Of a stretch of DNA of 51,109 bases, positions 35,032-44,143 are shown piece after piece. The notes under the pieces were generated by a model. That model was not told the origin of the DNA. It saw only the letters and a program-made list of their open reading frames with translations, and did no database searches. Position 1 is the first letter of the stretch. Every line of letters begins with the position of its first letter. The translations under genes were made by a program, and so were the position numbers. Origin of the DNA: Streptomyces alanosinicus (GTDB lineage Bacteria; Actinomycetota; Actinomycetes; Streptomycetales; Streptomycetaceae); the NCBI RefSeq assembly GCF_014650595.1, contig NZ_BMVG01000048.1:1-51109 (forward strand), in the 5' to 3' direction.

Positions 35032-35175
35032 AGAATGTGTTCCTTTCGGGCCGCCTGGCGTCGTGGAGCGAGTCCAGGAGGTGCTGTGGCTGCTGGTCGC
35101 AGGTTTCGGGTTGAGTCCGCGTCAGTTCGGAAAGCTGATCAGCGCTGCGGCTGGAGGGGGGCGGACCCCTCCACC

Positions 35176-35508
35176 TCATAGCCCTGCCCGCGCGTGTCCA
35201 TCTGGAGGTGGGCGTACTCGGCGGCCCCCGAGCAGGTTCTCCGGCACATGTCCCCGTCCCTCGCCACAACCGACGTACTGCACGACGGCCGGAAGCGGTT
35301 CGGTCGCCGTCCCCGGCAGGCGCAGCCACGCCTTCACCGGCTCCCCGCCGCCAGGGAAGTGACGTCGAAGGTGTCCACGGTGCTCAGTCCGGTGCTGACC
35401 GGTGCCGGCCGGACCTCGCCGCCGTACGTCCGGTTCGGTCTGGCTGCTGTGGCAGCGCCGCAGCAGGGCCTCGGGCAGGTCGGTGTACGCGTGCGGCCTC
35501 TCGTTGCG
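35176..35508 (-). pseudogene. Ruined CE7 acetylxylan esterase gene
   Basis: A minus-strand frame without a start codon reads AYTDLPEALLRRCHSSQTEP, then VKAWLRLPGTATEPLPAVVQ, YVGCGEGRGHVPENLL. In another frame STVDTFDVT and AEYAHLQMDTRGQG appear. These match, in order, the N-terminal third of CE7 (Axe1) acetylxylan esterases: LPxxxLRxYRSSxxEPxDFD, VDTFDVTFxG, PVKAWLxLP, VQYVGYGGGRG, YAHLQMDTRGQG. The catalytic GxSQGG region and the rest are gone. It lies between GH3 and GH43, where such an esterase would belong. Confidence 0.75.
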
Positions 35509-37869
35509 TCAGCGGCACTCGACCGTGACCACGGGGTGCAGCATGCGGGTGTGGTCGACCTCCCGGACCGGGCCGGTCAGGTGCAGCGGGACCGTGATGC
35601 GGTGGTCGGTGCTGCTGGCGGAGATCCGCAGCTCCAGCTCGCCTGGTTCGACGATGCGACGGCCTCCGCGGCCGGTGAAGGAGGCCAGGTCCGCGGGCAG
35701 TTCCAGGAGGACCCGGCAGACCTCCCCGGTTTCGAGCGGGAAGCGCCGGTAGCCGACGAGGCGCTGCACCGGCTGGACCACGGAGGCCACAGGGTCGTGC
35801 AGGTAGAACTGCACCACCTCGCAGCCCGAGCGTTCGCCGGTGTTGCGGACCTCGAAGGCGATGCGGAAGCTGCCGTCGGTGCCGGTCTCTGAGACGCCGA
35901 CGTCGAGCGCGGACCACTCGAATTCCGTGTAGCCGAGCCCGTGGCCGAACCCGTAGGCCGCGCTGGTACTGGTGCTGGACACGTCGCTGTCCTGGGCCAG
36001 CCTGGCGGCCAGGTAGGTGGAGGGCTGGACACCCTTGTGCCGCGGCACACTCACGGGCAACCGTCCGGAGGGGTTCACCCGCCCGCTGAGCACGCCGGCG
36101 ATCGCCTCGGTGCCCGCCTCCCCAGGGAAGAAGGACTGCAGGATCGCCGCCGCCCCCGTCTCGGCGCGCCCCAGTGTGTAAGGGCGGCCCGCCAGCATGA
36201 CGAGCACCACAGGCGTGCCGGCATCCAGCAGGGCGTCGAGCAGTTGCTCCTGCACGCCGGGCAGTTGCATCGACTCGACATCACATCCCTCGCCGCTGGT
36301 CCCGCGGCCGAACAGGCCGGAGCGGTCCCCGAGGGCGAGCACCACGACGTCGGCGACACGGGCCGCCGTGACCGCCTCGGCGAAGCCGGCCGTGCTGTCG
36401 CCGTCGACTGCCGCACCGGGCGCGGAGAAGATCTCGGCGTCGGGGAACTCGGCCGCCAAGGTCTCGTGCAGCGTGGGCAGCGCGATGCCGGTCGGAACCT
36501 CGGGGTGTTGTGAGCCGACATGCACGGGGAAGGAGTAGCAGCCCAGCACGGCCGTCGGGGTGTCGGCGTTGGGGCCGATCAGCGCTATCCGGCGGGGGCG
36601 GCCGAGCGGCAGCAGGCCGTCGTTGCGCAGCAGCACGACGGCCTGCTCTGCCAGCTCGCGCGCCAGCCGCCGGTTGGCCGGGGAGTCGAGGTCGACGCTG
36701 CCGCGCAGCGCCTCGGGATCGGTGAGATTCGCTCCGGAGATCGCCTGCGGAAGCGGGTTCCAGTCAGGGTCGAGCAGGCCGAGCTGTGCCTTCTGGATGA
36801 GGACCCGGCGCAGGGCGCGATCGATCAGTTCCTCAGGGACAGTGCCAGCCTCGACCGCGTCGAGCAGCGGCTGTCCGAATGTCTTGATGGTCGGCAGCTC
36901 GACGTCGACGCCGCTGGCGAGGGCGAGTCCGGCCGCCTCGTCCCAGCTTCCGGCGACGTTGTGCAGGAGCTTGAGGAAGGCGATGCCGAAGTAGTCCGCC
37001 ACCACAGTCCCGTCGAAGCCCCAGGTGTCCCGGAGCAGACCGGTGAGCAGTTCCTGGTCGGCGGCTGAGGGGATGCCGTCGGTGTCGGTGTAAGCGTGCA
37101 TGACCGAGCGTGGTCGGCCCTCGCGTAGCGCCATCTCGAACGGGGGAAGGATGACGTCGGCGCGCTCGCGGGTGCCCATGGTGACCGGCGCGAGGTTGCG
37201 GCCGGCCCGCGAGGCGGAGTAGCCGGCGAAGTGCTTGAGCGTGGCGACGATCCCGGCGGACTCCAGGCCCTGCACATAGGCGGTGGCGATGGTGCCGACC
37301 AGGTACGGGTCCTCGCCGATGGTCTCCTCGACGCGGCCCCAGCGGGCGTCGCGCACCACGTCGAGTACGGGGGCGAGGCCCTGGTGGACGCCGACGGCGC
37401 GCATGTCGGTCCCGATGGCGGTGGCCATGGTGCGCACCAGCTCGGGGTTGAAGGTCGCTCCCCAGGACAGTGGGACCGGGTAGGCGGTCGCCCCCCAGGC
37501 CGCGAACCCGGCCAGGCATTCCTCGTGGGCGATCGCCGGTATGCCCAAGCGGTTGGCGGCGGCGATGCGCTGTTGGGAGCGGGCGAGCGAGAGCGCACCG
37601 ACGGCGGCGTCCACGGGAACGGTGCCGAACGGCCGGGTCAGCTGTCCCAGACCGTGCGGCAGCAGCTCGTCCAGGTCCGGCGGCTCCTCCATCTCGTGTT
37701 GGTGCGGGGCGACCTCGCCGCCCTCGTCGGAGGCGCCCACCCAGACGCCGACCAGCTGTGCTGTCTTCTCCCGCAGTGTCATCGCCGCGATCAGGGCGTT
37801 GGCCCTGATCGCGGGGTCGAGCGAGACGTCCTGCCACACAGGGGTGCTGGGTTCGACGGCGGGGTTCAT
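35509..37869 (-). CDS. GH3 beta-xylosidase/beta-glucosidase (BxlA-like)
   Basis: The 786-residue protein has the GH3 TIM barrel (IAHEECLAGFAAWGATAYPV, KHFAGYSASRAGRN, with the KHF and R substrate residues), the catalytic nucleophile D292 in VVADYFGIAF, the alpha/beta sandwich (VVLALGDRSGLFG, VVLVMLAGRPY) and a C-terminal fibronectin III-like domain (CEVVQFYLHDPVASV). It lacks a signal peptide. It is the last gene of a transporter operon: 8 bases after the second permease. The order binding protein, permease, permease, GH3 with a divergent LacI gene is the same as the Streptomyces bxlEFGA/bxlR xylobiose system. It would hydrolyse imported xylo-oligomers. Confidence 0.9.
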   Translation of the reverse strand: MNPAVEPSTPVWQDVSLDPAIRANALIAAMTLREKTAQLVGVWVGASDEGGEVAPHQHEMEEPPDLDELLPHGLGQLTRPFGTVPVDAAVGALSLARSQQRIAAANRLGIPAIAHEECLAGFAAWGATAYPVPLSWGATFNPELVRTMATAIGTDMRAVGVHQGLAPVLDVVRDARWGRVEETIGEDPYLVGTIATAYVQGLESAGIVATLKHFAGYSASRAGRNLAPVTMGTRERADVILPPFEMALREGRPRSVMHAYTDTDGIPSAADQELLTGLLRDTWGFDGTVVADYFGIAFLKLLHNVAGSWDEAAGLALASGVDVELPTIKTFGQPLLDAVEAGTVPEELIDRALRRVLIQKAQLGLLDPDWNPLPQAISGANLTDPEALRGSVDLDSPANRRLARELAEQAVVLLRNDGLLPLGRPRRIALIGPNADTPTAVLGCYSFPVHVGSQHPEVPTGIALPTLHETLAAEFPDAEIFSAPGAAVDGDSTAGFAEAVTAARVADVVVLALGDRSGLFGRGTSGEGCDVESMQLPGVQEQLLDALLDAGTPVVLVMLAGRPYTLGRAETGAAAILQSFFPGEAGTEAIAGVLSGRVNPSGRLPVSVPRHKGVQPSTYLAARLAQDSDVSSTSTSAAYGFGHGLGYTEFEWSALDVGVSETGTDGSFRIAFEVRNTGERSGCEVVQFYLHDPVASVVQPVQRLVGYRRFPLETGEVCRVLLELPADLASFTGRGGRRIVEPGELELRISASSTDHRITVPLHLTGPVREVDHTRMLHPVVTVECR

Positions 37870-37877
37870 GTTGCCGG

Positions 37878-38696
37878 TCACTTTCCTCCGACCCCCATGA
37901 GCCCCTGGACCAGGGCGCGGCGGGCGAACAGGTAGACGACGAAGATGGGCAGCATGGACAGCACCACGGCGCTGAGCAGTCCGGGGACGTCGACGCCGTG
38001 TTCGGTCTGGAAGTTGTACAGACCGAGGGTGATCACCTTGGTCGAGTCCGACTGGGTGAGGATCAGTGGGAAGAGGAAGCCGTTCCAGGCCTGCAGGGCC
38101 GAGAAGACGACGATGGAGGAGAGCCCGCCTTTCGACAGCGGCAGGACCAGTTGCCTGAAGACCCGCCGCGGGGAGGCTCCGTCCATCGCCATGGCTTCGT
38201 ACAGGTCGGGGGTGATGTCGCGCATCGCCCCGGTCAGCACCAGGGTGCACACCGGCAGCGAGAACGCGGCGGTGGGCAGGATGACGCCGATCAGGTGGTC
38301 ATAGAGCCCGGCCTGGCTGATCACGTAGAACATCGGAACGATCACCGCCTGCGCGGGGATCGCGAGTCCCAGCAGGAAAAACCGGAAGACGACGGTGATG
38401 GTCCGGCCCTGGGCGCGCACGATGGCGTAGGCGAGCGGCGGCACCACCACCAGCACGATGCCGACGACGCTGACGGTGACGATCAGGGTGTTGAGGAAGT
38501 CCTGGCCGAAGCCGTTGGAGAACGCGTCGAAGTAGTTGCTCAGGGTCAGCTGCGACGGAAAGCTCAGCGGGCCCTGGCTGGAGTAGTTGGAGGTGGTGCG
38601 CAGGGTCGCGATCAGCAGCACGTAGAGCGGCAGACCGACCAGAGCGAGCCATATCAGGGAGCCCAGCCCGGCAAGGTAGTTGGGGCGCTGTCGCAT
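37878..38696 (-). CDS. Sugar ABC transporter permease (MalG type)
   Basis: The 272-residue protein has six membrane helices and the binding-protein-dependent permease motif EAMAMDGASPRRVFRQLVLP (EAA loop, about residue 178). It starts in a one-base overlap (TGATG) with the previous permease gene. It is MalG-like: the second permease of the CUT1 family. The locus has no ATPase gene, so it probably shares the global MsiK-type ATPase as is usual in Streptomyces. Confidence 0.92.
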   Translation of the reverse strand: MRQRPNYLAGLGSLIWLALVGLPLYVLLIATLRTTSNYSSQGPLSFPSQLTLSNYFDAFSNGFGQDFLNTLIVTVSVVGIVLVVVPPLAYAIVRAQGRTITVVFRFFLLGLAIPAQAVIVPMFYVISQAGLYDHLIGVILPTAAFSLPVCTLVLTGAMRDITPDLYEAMAMDGASPRRVFRQLVLPLSKGGLSSIVVFSALQAWNGFLFPLILTQSDSTKVITLGLYNFQTEHGVDVPGLLSAVVLSMLPIFVVYLFARRALVQGLMGVGGK

Positions 38697-39628
38697 CAGA
38701 TCCCCTCCGCCGTGCTGCGCATCTTGTCGTAGCCGGAGAGCCGGACCACGGCCAGGGAGATGAGGGTGGCGACCACGACCAGGAGCAGCGCGATGGCCGA
38801 GCCGGCGCCGAAGTCGAATTCCTTGAAGCCCTGTTCGTACATGTAGTAGGCGCTGACGGTGGTGTCCGTGCCGGGGCCGCCTTGAGTGAGGATCAGCACC
38901 GTGTCGAAGGTGGTGAGCCCGCCGACGACCATGAGGATCATCGAGGTGATCATGGTGTTGCGCAGTTGCGGCAGGGTGATGTGGAAGAACTGCCGCACGG
39001 TTCCGGCCCCGTCGATCGCCGCGGCCTGGTAGAGCACCTGCGGAACCGCGCGGGCGCCGCCCTGGTAGAGCAGTGCGTGCAGGGGGGTGAACTGCCACAT
39101 TCCGACGAAGGTCAGCACCGCGATCGAACCGGCTTGGCTGCCGAGCAGGTTGCCGTTGCCGAACAGCGAGGGAAGCTGGCCCGGGATGCCGAAGTTGGGG
39201 TCGAGCAGGGCGCGCCACAGCACCGAGACCGCGGTCGCCGAGAGCAGCAGGGGGACGAAGAAGATCGCGGACAGCACGGCCCGGTTGCGCTGGGGTCCGG
39301 CCGCCCAGACGCCCAGCAGGATGCTGACGGGCGTCTGCGTCACGATCCCGAGCACGGTGAGCACGAGGGTGAGCCAGATGCTCTGGGTCATCACCGGGTC
39401 GTGGATCAGCTTGGTCCAGTTCGCCAGGCCGTTGAAGTGCGGCGCGGTGACGCCGTCCCAGTTGGTGAAGGACAGCACCGCGACCAGCACCAGCGGGAGG
39501 ATCGCGAACAGCAGGAAAAAGAGGGTCGCGGGTATCGCCCAGGCGAAGCCCGGGCGGGTCACCCCGATGCCGGCCCGGCGCTCCTTGGGACGGCGGCCGG
39601 ACACGGCTGCGAGAGAAAGTGAACTCAT
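38696..39628 (-). CDS. Sugar ABC transporter permease (MalF type)
   Basis: The 310-residue protein has six membrane helices, with a first helix LFFLLFAILPLVLVAVLSFT and the EAA-loop region YQAAAIDGAGTVRQFFHITL (about residue 203). It follows the binding protein gene after 9 bases. Its N-terminus is longer than that of its MalG-type partner, as is usual in this family. It forms the membrane channel with that partner. Confidence 0.92.
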   Translation of the reverse strand: MSSLSLAAVSGRRPKERRAGIGVTRPGFAWAIPATLFFLLFAILPLVLVAVLSFTNWDGVTAPHFNGLANWTKLIHDPVMTQSIWLTLVLTVLGIVTQTPVSILLGVWAAGPQRNRAVLSAIFFVPLLLSATAVSVLWRALLDPNFGIPGQLPSLFGNGNLLGSQAGSIAVLTFVGMWQFTPLHALLYQGGARAVPQVLYQAAAIDGAGTVRQFFHITLPQLRNTMITSMILMVVGGLTTFDTVLILTQGGPGTDTTVSAYYMYEQGFKEFDFGAGSAIALLLVVVATLISLAVVRLSGYDKMRSTAEGI

Positions 39629-39637
39629 CGGTCCTAC

Positions 39638-40957
39638 TCAGGAATTGGACAGCGACTGCATCGCCTGGATGAAGCCGTTGGCGTCGCTCTTGCCGTCGAA
39701 GAACTTCTGAACGGCCGTGTGGAGTGGCGTGGCCGCCGCCGGCGGGTAGGCCTGGTCCCAAGACAACTGGAACGACGGCGCCGCCTTGACCAGGTCGAAC
39801 TGGAATCGCGAGTAGTCCGGGCTGGCCGAGGTGGACAGGAAGTTGGCCGTGTTGGTGGTGGTCGGCAGGTTGCCTATGCCGAGCTGTGCCTTCACGAACT
39901 CGTCGGAGTACATGAGCCTGAGGAAGGCCGCCACGGCGTCGGGGTGCCGGGTCTTCTTCACGACGGAGTAGAAGTTGTTGGTGTTGCCGACGACGTCCTT
40001 CGGGTCGCCCTTGCCGCCGCTGACGGTCGGGAAGGCGCTGTAGCCGAGGTCGTTCTTGGCGAAGTCGGGGTTGTTGGACTGCTGGGTGGAGTACTCCCAG
40101 GAGCCCATCAGCTCGAAGGCGGCCTTGCCCTTGGCCAGCAGCGCCGGGGACCCGCCGTCGGTGAACTTCACCGAGTCGAAGTGGCTGCCGAATGCGCCGG
40201 CGTCGATCAGCTGCTTCAGCATGCCCAGAGCCTTCTGGCTGTCCGGGCTGGCCCACGCGCTCTTGTCACCTGCGAGCGCCTTCTGGAACAGGTCCGGTCC
40301 GGCGACCCGGTCGAAGACGTACTCGAACCACATGAGGCTGGGCCACTGGTCGCCGCCGCCGAGCGCGATCGGTGTCAGGCCCTTGGCCTTGAGTGCCTTG
40401 ACGTCGTTGATCAGGTCGTCCCAGGTCCGCGGGATGTTCAGGCCGGTGCTCGCCAGGACCTTCTTGTTGTTGAAGAGCAGCACGGGCTGCGTTCCGCGCA
40501 TCGGGACACCGTAGGACTTGCCGTCGACCACCGCGGTGTTGAATACCGAGGGGAGGAAGTTGGACTTGAGCCCCGGGTCCTTGGCGATCATGTCGTCCAG
40601 GGGGAGCAGGAGGTTCTTCTTGGCGAAGGGCGCGATGCTGCCGCCGCCCCAGTTGAAGAAGATGTCCGGGGCCTGCGGGGTGTTGATGATCGTGTTGAGC
40701 TTCTGCTGGTAGTCGGCGCCCGGGATGGTGTCCAGCACCGCCTTGACCTTCGAGGTCTTGTTGAACGTGTCGACGATCTGCTTCTCGACCTTGTTCGCGG
40801 CGTCCCCGTAGACGAGGACGTGGATCGTCCCGGAGTTGGAGCCGCCGCTGGACCCGCACGCGGCGGTCAGACCGAGCAACAGCGCGGTCGTTGCCGCTAC
40901 TGCGGCGAATCTGTTCCGGGTTGCACTGTTGTGAACGGTCACGCGAAGAGAACCCAT
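39638..40957 (-). CDS. Sugar ABC transporter substrate-binding lipoprotein (BxlE-like)
   Basis: The 439-residue protein has a lipoprotein signal with lipobox LTAAC (Cys near residue 36), then the CUT1 solute-binding fold: VLVYGDAANKVEKQIVDTFN, VPMRGTQPVLLFNNK, GKAAFELMGSWEY and YPPAAATPLHTAVQKFF. It captures sugars, probably xylobiose or xylo-oligomers given the GH3/GH43 neighbours. It is the first gene of the operon and lies 15 bases downstream of a perfect operator-like palindrome. The ATG at 40957 gives the signal peptide a normal length; the open frame upstream is not coding. Confidence 0.9.
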   Translation of the reverse strand: MGSLRVTVHNSATRNRFAAVAATTALLLGLTAACGSSGGSNSGTIHVLVYGDAANKVEKQIVDTFNKTSKVKAVLDTIPGADYQQKLNTIINTPQAPDIFFNWGGGSIAPFAKKNLLLPLDDMIAKDPGLKSNFLPSVFNTAVVDGKSYGVPMRGTQPVLLFNNKKVLASTGLNIPRTWDDLINDVKALKAKGLTPIALGGGDQWPSLMWFEYVFDRVAGPDLFQKALAGDKSAWASPDSQKALGMLKQLIDAGAFGSHFDSVKFTDGGSPALLAKGKAAFELMGSWEYSTQQSNNPDFAKNDLGYSAFPTVSGGKGDPKDVVGNTNNFYSVVKKTRHPDAVAAFLRLMYSDEFVKAQLGIGNLPTTTNTANFLSTSASPDYSRFQFDLVKAAPSFQLSWDQAYPPAAATPLHTAVQKFFDGKSDANGFIQAMQSLSNS

Positions 40958-40971
40958 GGCTTGCCATCCGT

Positions 40972-40982
40972 CGAAAGTTTCG
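40972..40982. promoter_or_regulatory. Palindromic operator-like site upstream of the binding protein gene
   Basis: CGAAAGTTTCG is a perfect palindrome around a central G and lies 15 bases before the start codon of the binding protein. It is the kind of site LacI-family repressors such as the divergent regulator bind. The same half-site occurs in a longer palindrome at 42179-42192. Confidence 0.6.
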
Positions 40983-41154
40983 AAGCAAGTTCCGAATGAT
41001 GCGGGAAACCTAGGCGTCACATCGACCGCCGTCAAGGATTTGGAAGGCCCATCTCGATACGGGCGTAGCGGCGAAGCCCTGACCAGCTAGCATCCGTCCC
41101 GTACAGTCGCAATGACTTCGTACGTCGCACACCAAGGGCAGCACAGGAGGGATC

Positions 41155-42201
41155 GTGACCAGAGCGGCGACACTCGCCGAAATCGCGCGCGAGGCGGGTG
41201 TGTCCACACCGACTGTTTCGAAAGTCCTCAACGGCCGCGCGGACGTCGCCTCCTCCACCCGGGAGCGGGTGGAGGAGCTGCTGCACCAGTACGGTTACCA
41301 GCGGCGACGCAGCAACAGCGCCCCGTCCAGCCCATTGCTGGAGCTGGTGTTCCACGAGCTGGAGAGCGCCTGGGCGATGGAGGTCATCCGCGGGGTCGAG
41401 AACGTCGTCCGCGAGGAGGGAATGAGTGTCGTCCTGTCAGAGTCCTCGGGCCAGCTCAGCCTTGGGCAGTCCTGGGTGGACGGGGTGCTCGCCCGCCGCC
41501 CCACGGGCGTGCTCCTGGTGCTGTCCGGGCTCGACAAGGCCCAGCAAGCGCAACTGACCAGTCGTGACATCCCGTTCGTGGTCATGGACCCGGCAGGGGA
41601 CCCTGGTCAGGACACGCCGGCGGTCGGGACGACCAACTGGAACGGCGGCCTCGTCGCCACCCGCCACCTGCTCGACCTGGGCCACCGGCGCATCGGCATG
41701 GTCGCCGGACCACGGCGGATGATGTGCAGCCGCGCACGGATCGACGGCTATCGGGCCGCGCTGGAGACGACCGGCGTCGCCTTCGATCCCGCACTGATCC
41801 GCGAGGGCGACTTCCACCACGAAACCGGCTACCGGGAGGGCCTGGAGCTGCTGCGCCGCAAGGACCGGCCCACAGCGATCTTCACCGGCAACGACCTGCA
41901 GGCGCTCGGCCTCTACGAGGCCGCGCGGGAGCTGGGCCTACGCATCCCGGAGGATCTCAGCGTCGTCGGCTTCGATGACCTGCCCATCGCCCGCTGGGTC
42001 GGCCCACCCCTGACCACCGTCCGCCAGCCGCTGACCGAGATGGCCGAAGTCGCCGCGCGCATGGTGATCGACCTCGCCCGCGGCAACCCACCGTCCGCGC
42101 TGCGTGTGGACCTGGCCACCAGCCTGGTCGAGCGCAGCAGCACAGCCCGGCCCCCGGCCACCACTGAGCGCCGGCACCTTCGAAATTTCGAAAGCACGTG
42201 A
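41155..42201 (+). CDS. LacI-family repressor (BxlR-like)
   Basis: The 348-residue protein begins with the LacI helix-turn-helix (TLAEIAREAGVSTPTVSKVL, residues 5-24) and hinge, followed by the sugar-binding periplasmic-type domain (LELVFHELESAWAMEVIRGV, GTTNWNGGLVATRHLLDLGHRRIG, FTGNDLQALGLYEAA, VVGFDDLPIARWVGPPLTTV). The GTG at 41155 follows an AGGAGG ribosome site. It is divergent from the sugar transporter operon and probably represses it until a xylo-oligosaccharide binds. Confidence 0.93.
   Translation: MTRAATLAEIAREAGVSTPTVSKVLNGRADVASSTRERVEELLHQYGYQRRRSNSAPSSPLLELVFHELESAWAMEVIRGVENVVREEGMSVVLSESSGQLSLGQSWVDGVLARRPTGVLLVLSGLDKAQQAQLTSRDIPFVVMDPAGDPGQDTPAVGTTNWNGGLVATRHLLDLGHRRIGMVAGPRRMMCSRARIDGYRAALETTGVAFDPALIREGDFHHETGYREGLELLRRKDRPTAIFTGNDLQALGLYEAARELGLRIPEDLSVVGFDDLPIARWVGPPLTTVRQPLTEMAEVAARMVIDLARGNPPSALRVDLATSLVERSSTARPPATTERRHLRNFEST
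42179..42192. repeat. 14-base palindrome inside the 3' end of the LacI gene
   Basis: TTCGAAATTTCGAA is a perfect palindrome containing the CGAAA/TTTCG half-sites seen at 40972-40982. It lies 9 bases before the regulator's stop codon. Confidence 0.6.
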
Positions 42202-42327
42202 CGCATCGCTCCGGTCGTGTACCGCGAGCCCCGGGGTCATTGAGCGACTCTGTGACGGAGTGTGTCCTGAACACGACGAGGAGCTCTATTGATCCGAAAC
42301 GGTCGGTGTTCTGGCTCGTTTATCCCT

Positions 42328-43285
42328 ATGTGAGCGAACTGGTGGGGGATGCACGGCAGTTGTCGCCGTCGGCGCAGGAGGCCCTTCGGCTGCTGGCGGT
42401 GGGGGCGTTGGTGGCGGCCGGAGTCGCGAGGATGTCGCGGCGGTGTTCCAGGTCTCGCTCGGCAACTGGTGGATGAAGTGGCCGGCCGGCGGACGTGAGG
42501 CGCTCGTGGCCCAGCCGCGTGGGCGGCGGGTCGGCGAACACCAGGTTCCCGATACGGTCGAGCAGCAGGCGATCCGGCAGGGCGTACTGGATCACCGGCC
42601 CTGTGACCTGGGTCTGGGCGGGCAGCCGTGAACGCGCGCCGGGGTGGGGGACCTGATCGCGAAGCTGTAGCGGGTGCGCCTGACCGAGCAGGGGGTGGGC
42701 AAGTACCTGCGTCGGTGGGGACTGTCGTTCCAGCGGCCGGACGAGCGGGTCCTGGAGCAGGACGCGGAAGCGGTCCGCGTCTGGCGCGAGGAGACCTGGC
42801 CGGCGATCCATGCGCGGGCGAAGGCCGAGCAGGGCGAGGCGCTCTTCGCCGACCAGGTCGGCATCCGTTCCGACCAGGTCATCGGCCGCACCTGGGGCAC
42901 CAAGGGGTGTGTACCCGTCGTGCGCCGCATGGGCAACAGGTTCTCCGTGAACGCGATGACCGCGATCAGCACGAACGGCGGATGCACTTCATGGTGTTCA
43001 TCGAGACCTTCGACGCGGACGTGATGTGCCGCCGCAAGGTCCGCGCCTGGCTCGCCGATCACCCCGACCGGATCGAGCCGCACTTCCTGCCGTCGTACTC
43101 ACCCGAGCCGAACCCCGACGAGCTGGTCAACGCCGACCTCAAACGGAGCCTTCCGATGCACAGCCGGGCCCGCGACCAGGCCCAGCTCGCCGCCGAGACC
43201 CGCAGGTTCTTCCACCGTCGCCAACGGCAGCCACACATCGTCCGCGGCTGCTTCGACGGCCCGCACGTCCGCTGCATCTCGAATA
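42328..43285 (+). pseudogene. IS630-family transposase, frameshifted with an internal deletion
   Basis: Four pieces in different frames match an IS630 transposase: RQLSPSAQEALRLLAVGALV (about 42352-42415), FQVSLGNWWMKWPAGGREAL (42446 on), LTEQGVGKYLRRWGLSFQRP and LFADQVGIRSDQVIGRTWG (to about 42980), then HFMVFIETFDADVMC and HFLPSYSPEPNPDELVNADL to the end. Between VMC and KVRAWLADHP about 25 residues are missing, the part that carries the middle catalytic Asp (VVDGHSAH in relatives). The copy is dead. Confidence 0.85.
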
Positions 43286-43372
43286 GAACCCTTGCGTTTC
43301 GGATCAGTAGGCCGCTTCTGACGGTTCTTGCTGGTTCGGTGGATCAGCTCTGCGGCTGGGCAGGTGCGCTTC

Positions 43373-43480
43373 ATGGTGCGGCGACATGAGCTCACGGACG
43401 CGCAGTGCGCCGATCACCGCAAAGTGATCAACGGGGTGCTGTTCAGAGCCCGCACGGGGGTGCCCTGGCCGGACCTGCCT
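43373..43480 (+). pseudogene. N-terminal fragment of an IS5-family transposase
   Basis: MVRRHELTDAQCADHRKVIN, GVLFRARTGVPWPDLPD is the beginning of an IS5-type transposase with a short deletion after DAQ. It ends at the antisense IS3 fragment. Confidence 0.7.
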
Positions 43481-43774
43481 GACCGCCCGGCGCAGGATGT
43501 CACGTTCCTTCTCCAGCTCGCGCACCTGCTTGCGCAAGGCCGCGATCTCCGCGTCCTTCGCCGACTCCGCAACCGCCTCGGGCCGCTCAGCCTTCTCCGC
43601 CGTCTTGATCCACTGCCGCAGCGTCTCGTGGTTCACACCCAGCTCGGCGGCAACGCGCGAGGCGGGCCGGCCCGACGAACGGGCCAACGCCACCGCGTCG
43701 GCCCGCCGAGTACTTGTAGGTCCCCACCTGGGACTCCTCTCCCTGGACTCAAGATCCAGTGTCGAGGTGTCCAC
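43481..43774 (-). pseudogene. IS3-family OrfA fragment
   Basis: Read on the minus strand: RRADAVALARSSGRPASRVA, AELGVNHETLRQWIKTAEKA, then EIAALRKQVRELEKERDILR, the helix-turn-helix and leucine-zipper of IS3-family OrfA. Its end is fused to foreign sequence; OrfB does not follow. Confidence 0.8.
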
Positions 43775-43795
43775 GATGAAGGTGGAGGGCCCGTC

Positions 43796-43909
43796 TTAGC
43801 CTTCATCGAGACCTTCTACAACCGGCGCCGCCTGCGCAGACACAAGGTCTTCGGCTACCTCACACCAGCCGAGACCCGACAGCGCCCACGACACACCCTC
43901 GCAGCATAG
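43796..43909 (+). pseudogene. IS3-family OrfB C-terminal fragment
   Basis: AFIETFYNRRRLRRHKVFGY, LTPAETRQ is the C-terminal end of an IS3-family transposase (EsFYNRxRxHsxLGYxsPxe). It lies on the opposite strand to the OrfA fragment next to it, so the two come from a rearrangement or from different copies. Confidence 0.7.
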
Positions 43910-44045
43910 AGATCGAGTGTCCAAGACCACGGGGAAACTTCACGACAGCGGCTGGCCCGGCGCCTGTGACACACGACCCACCACACCACCGCACTGCGGG
44001 ATCGTGACTGTCGCCATACCACCTCTTGACCCATTCCGGGCAGAG

Positions 44046-44061
44046 CTGGAGATTCACCTAG
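44046..44061. promoter_or_regulatory. Possible PimM-type (PAS-LuxR) binding site upstream of the NRPS gene
   Basis: CTGGAGATTCACCTAG matches the published PimM operator consensus (CTVGGGAWWTCCCBAG, from memory) at 13 of 16 positions and lies 82 bases before the NRPS start. A PimM-like regulator is encoded at 48312-48989. Confidence 0.45.
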
Positions 44062-44143
44062 CTTTCCGGCCCTCATGATGGGCACGCCCGCCGGTGCGGC
44101 ACGCACACGCCCGCCCGCTTGGAGAATCATGAGGAATACAGCC

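Noticed and set aside
42179..42192. Integration (att) site at the palindrome after the LacI gene
   Set aside because: There is no integrase gene or duplicated core nearby, and the half-sites match the operator before the sugar operon.
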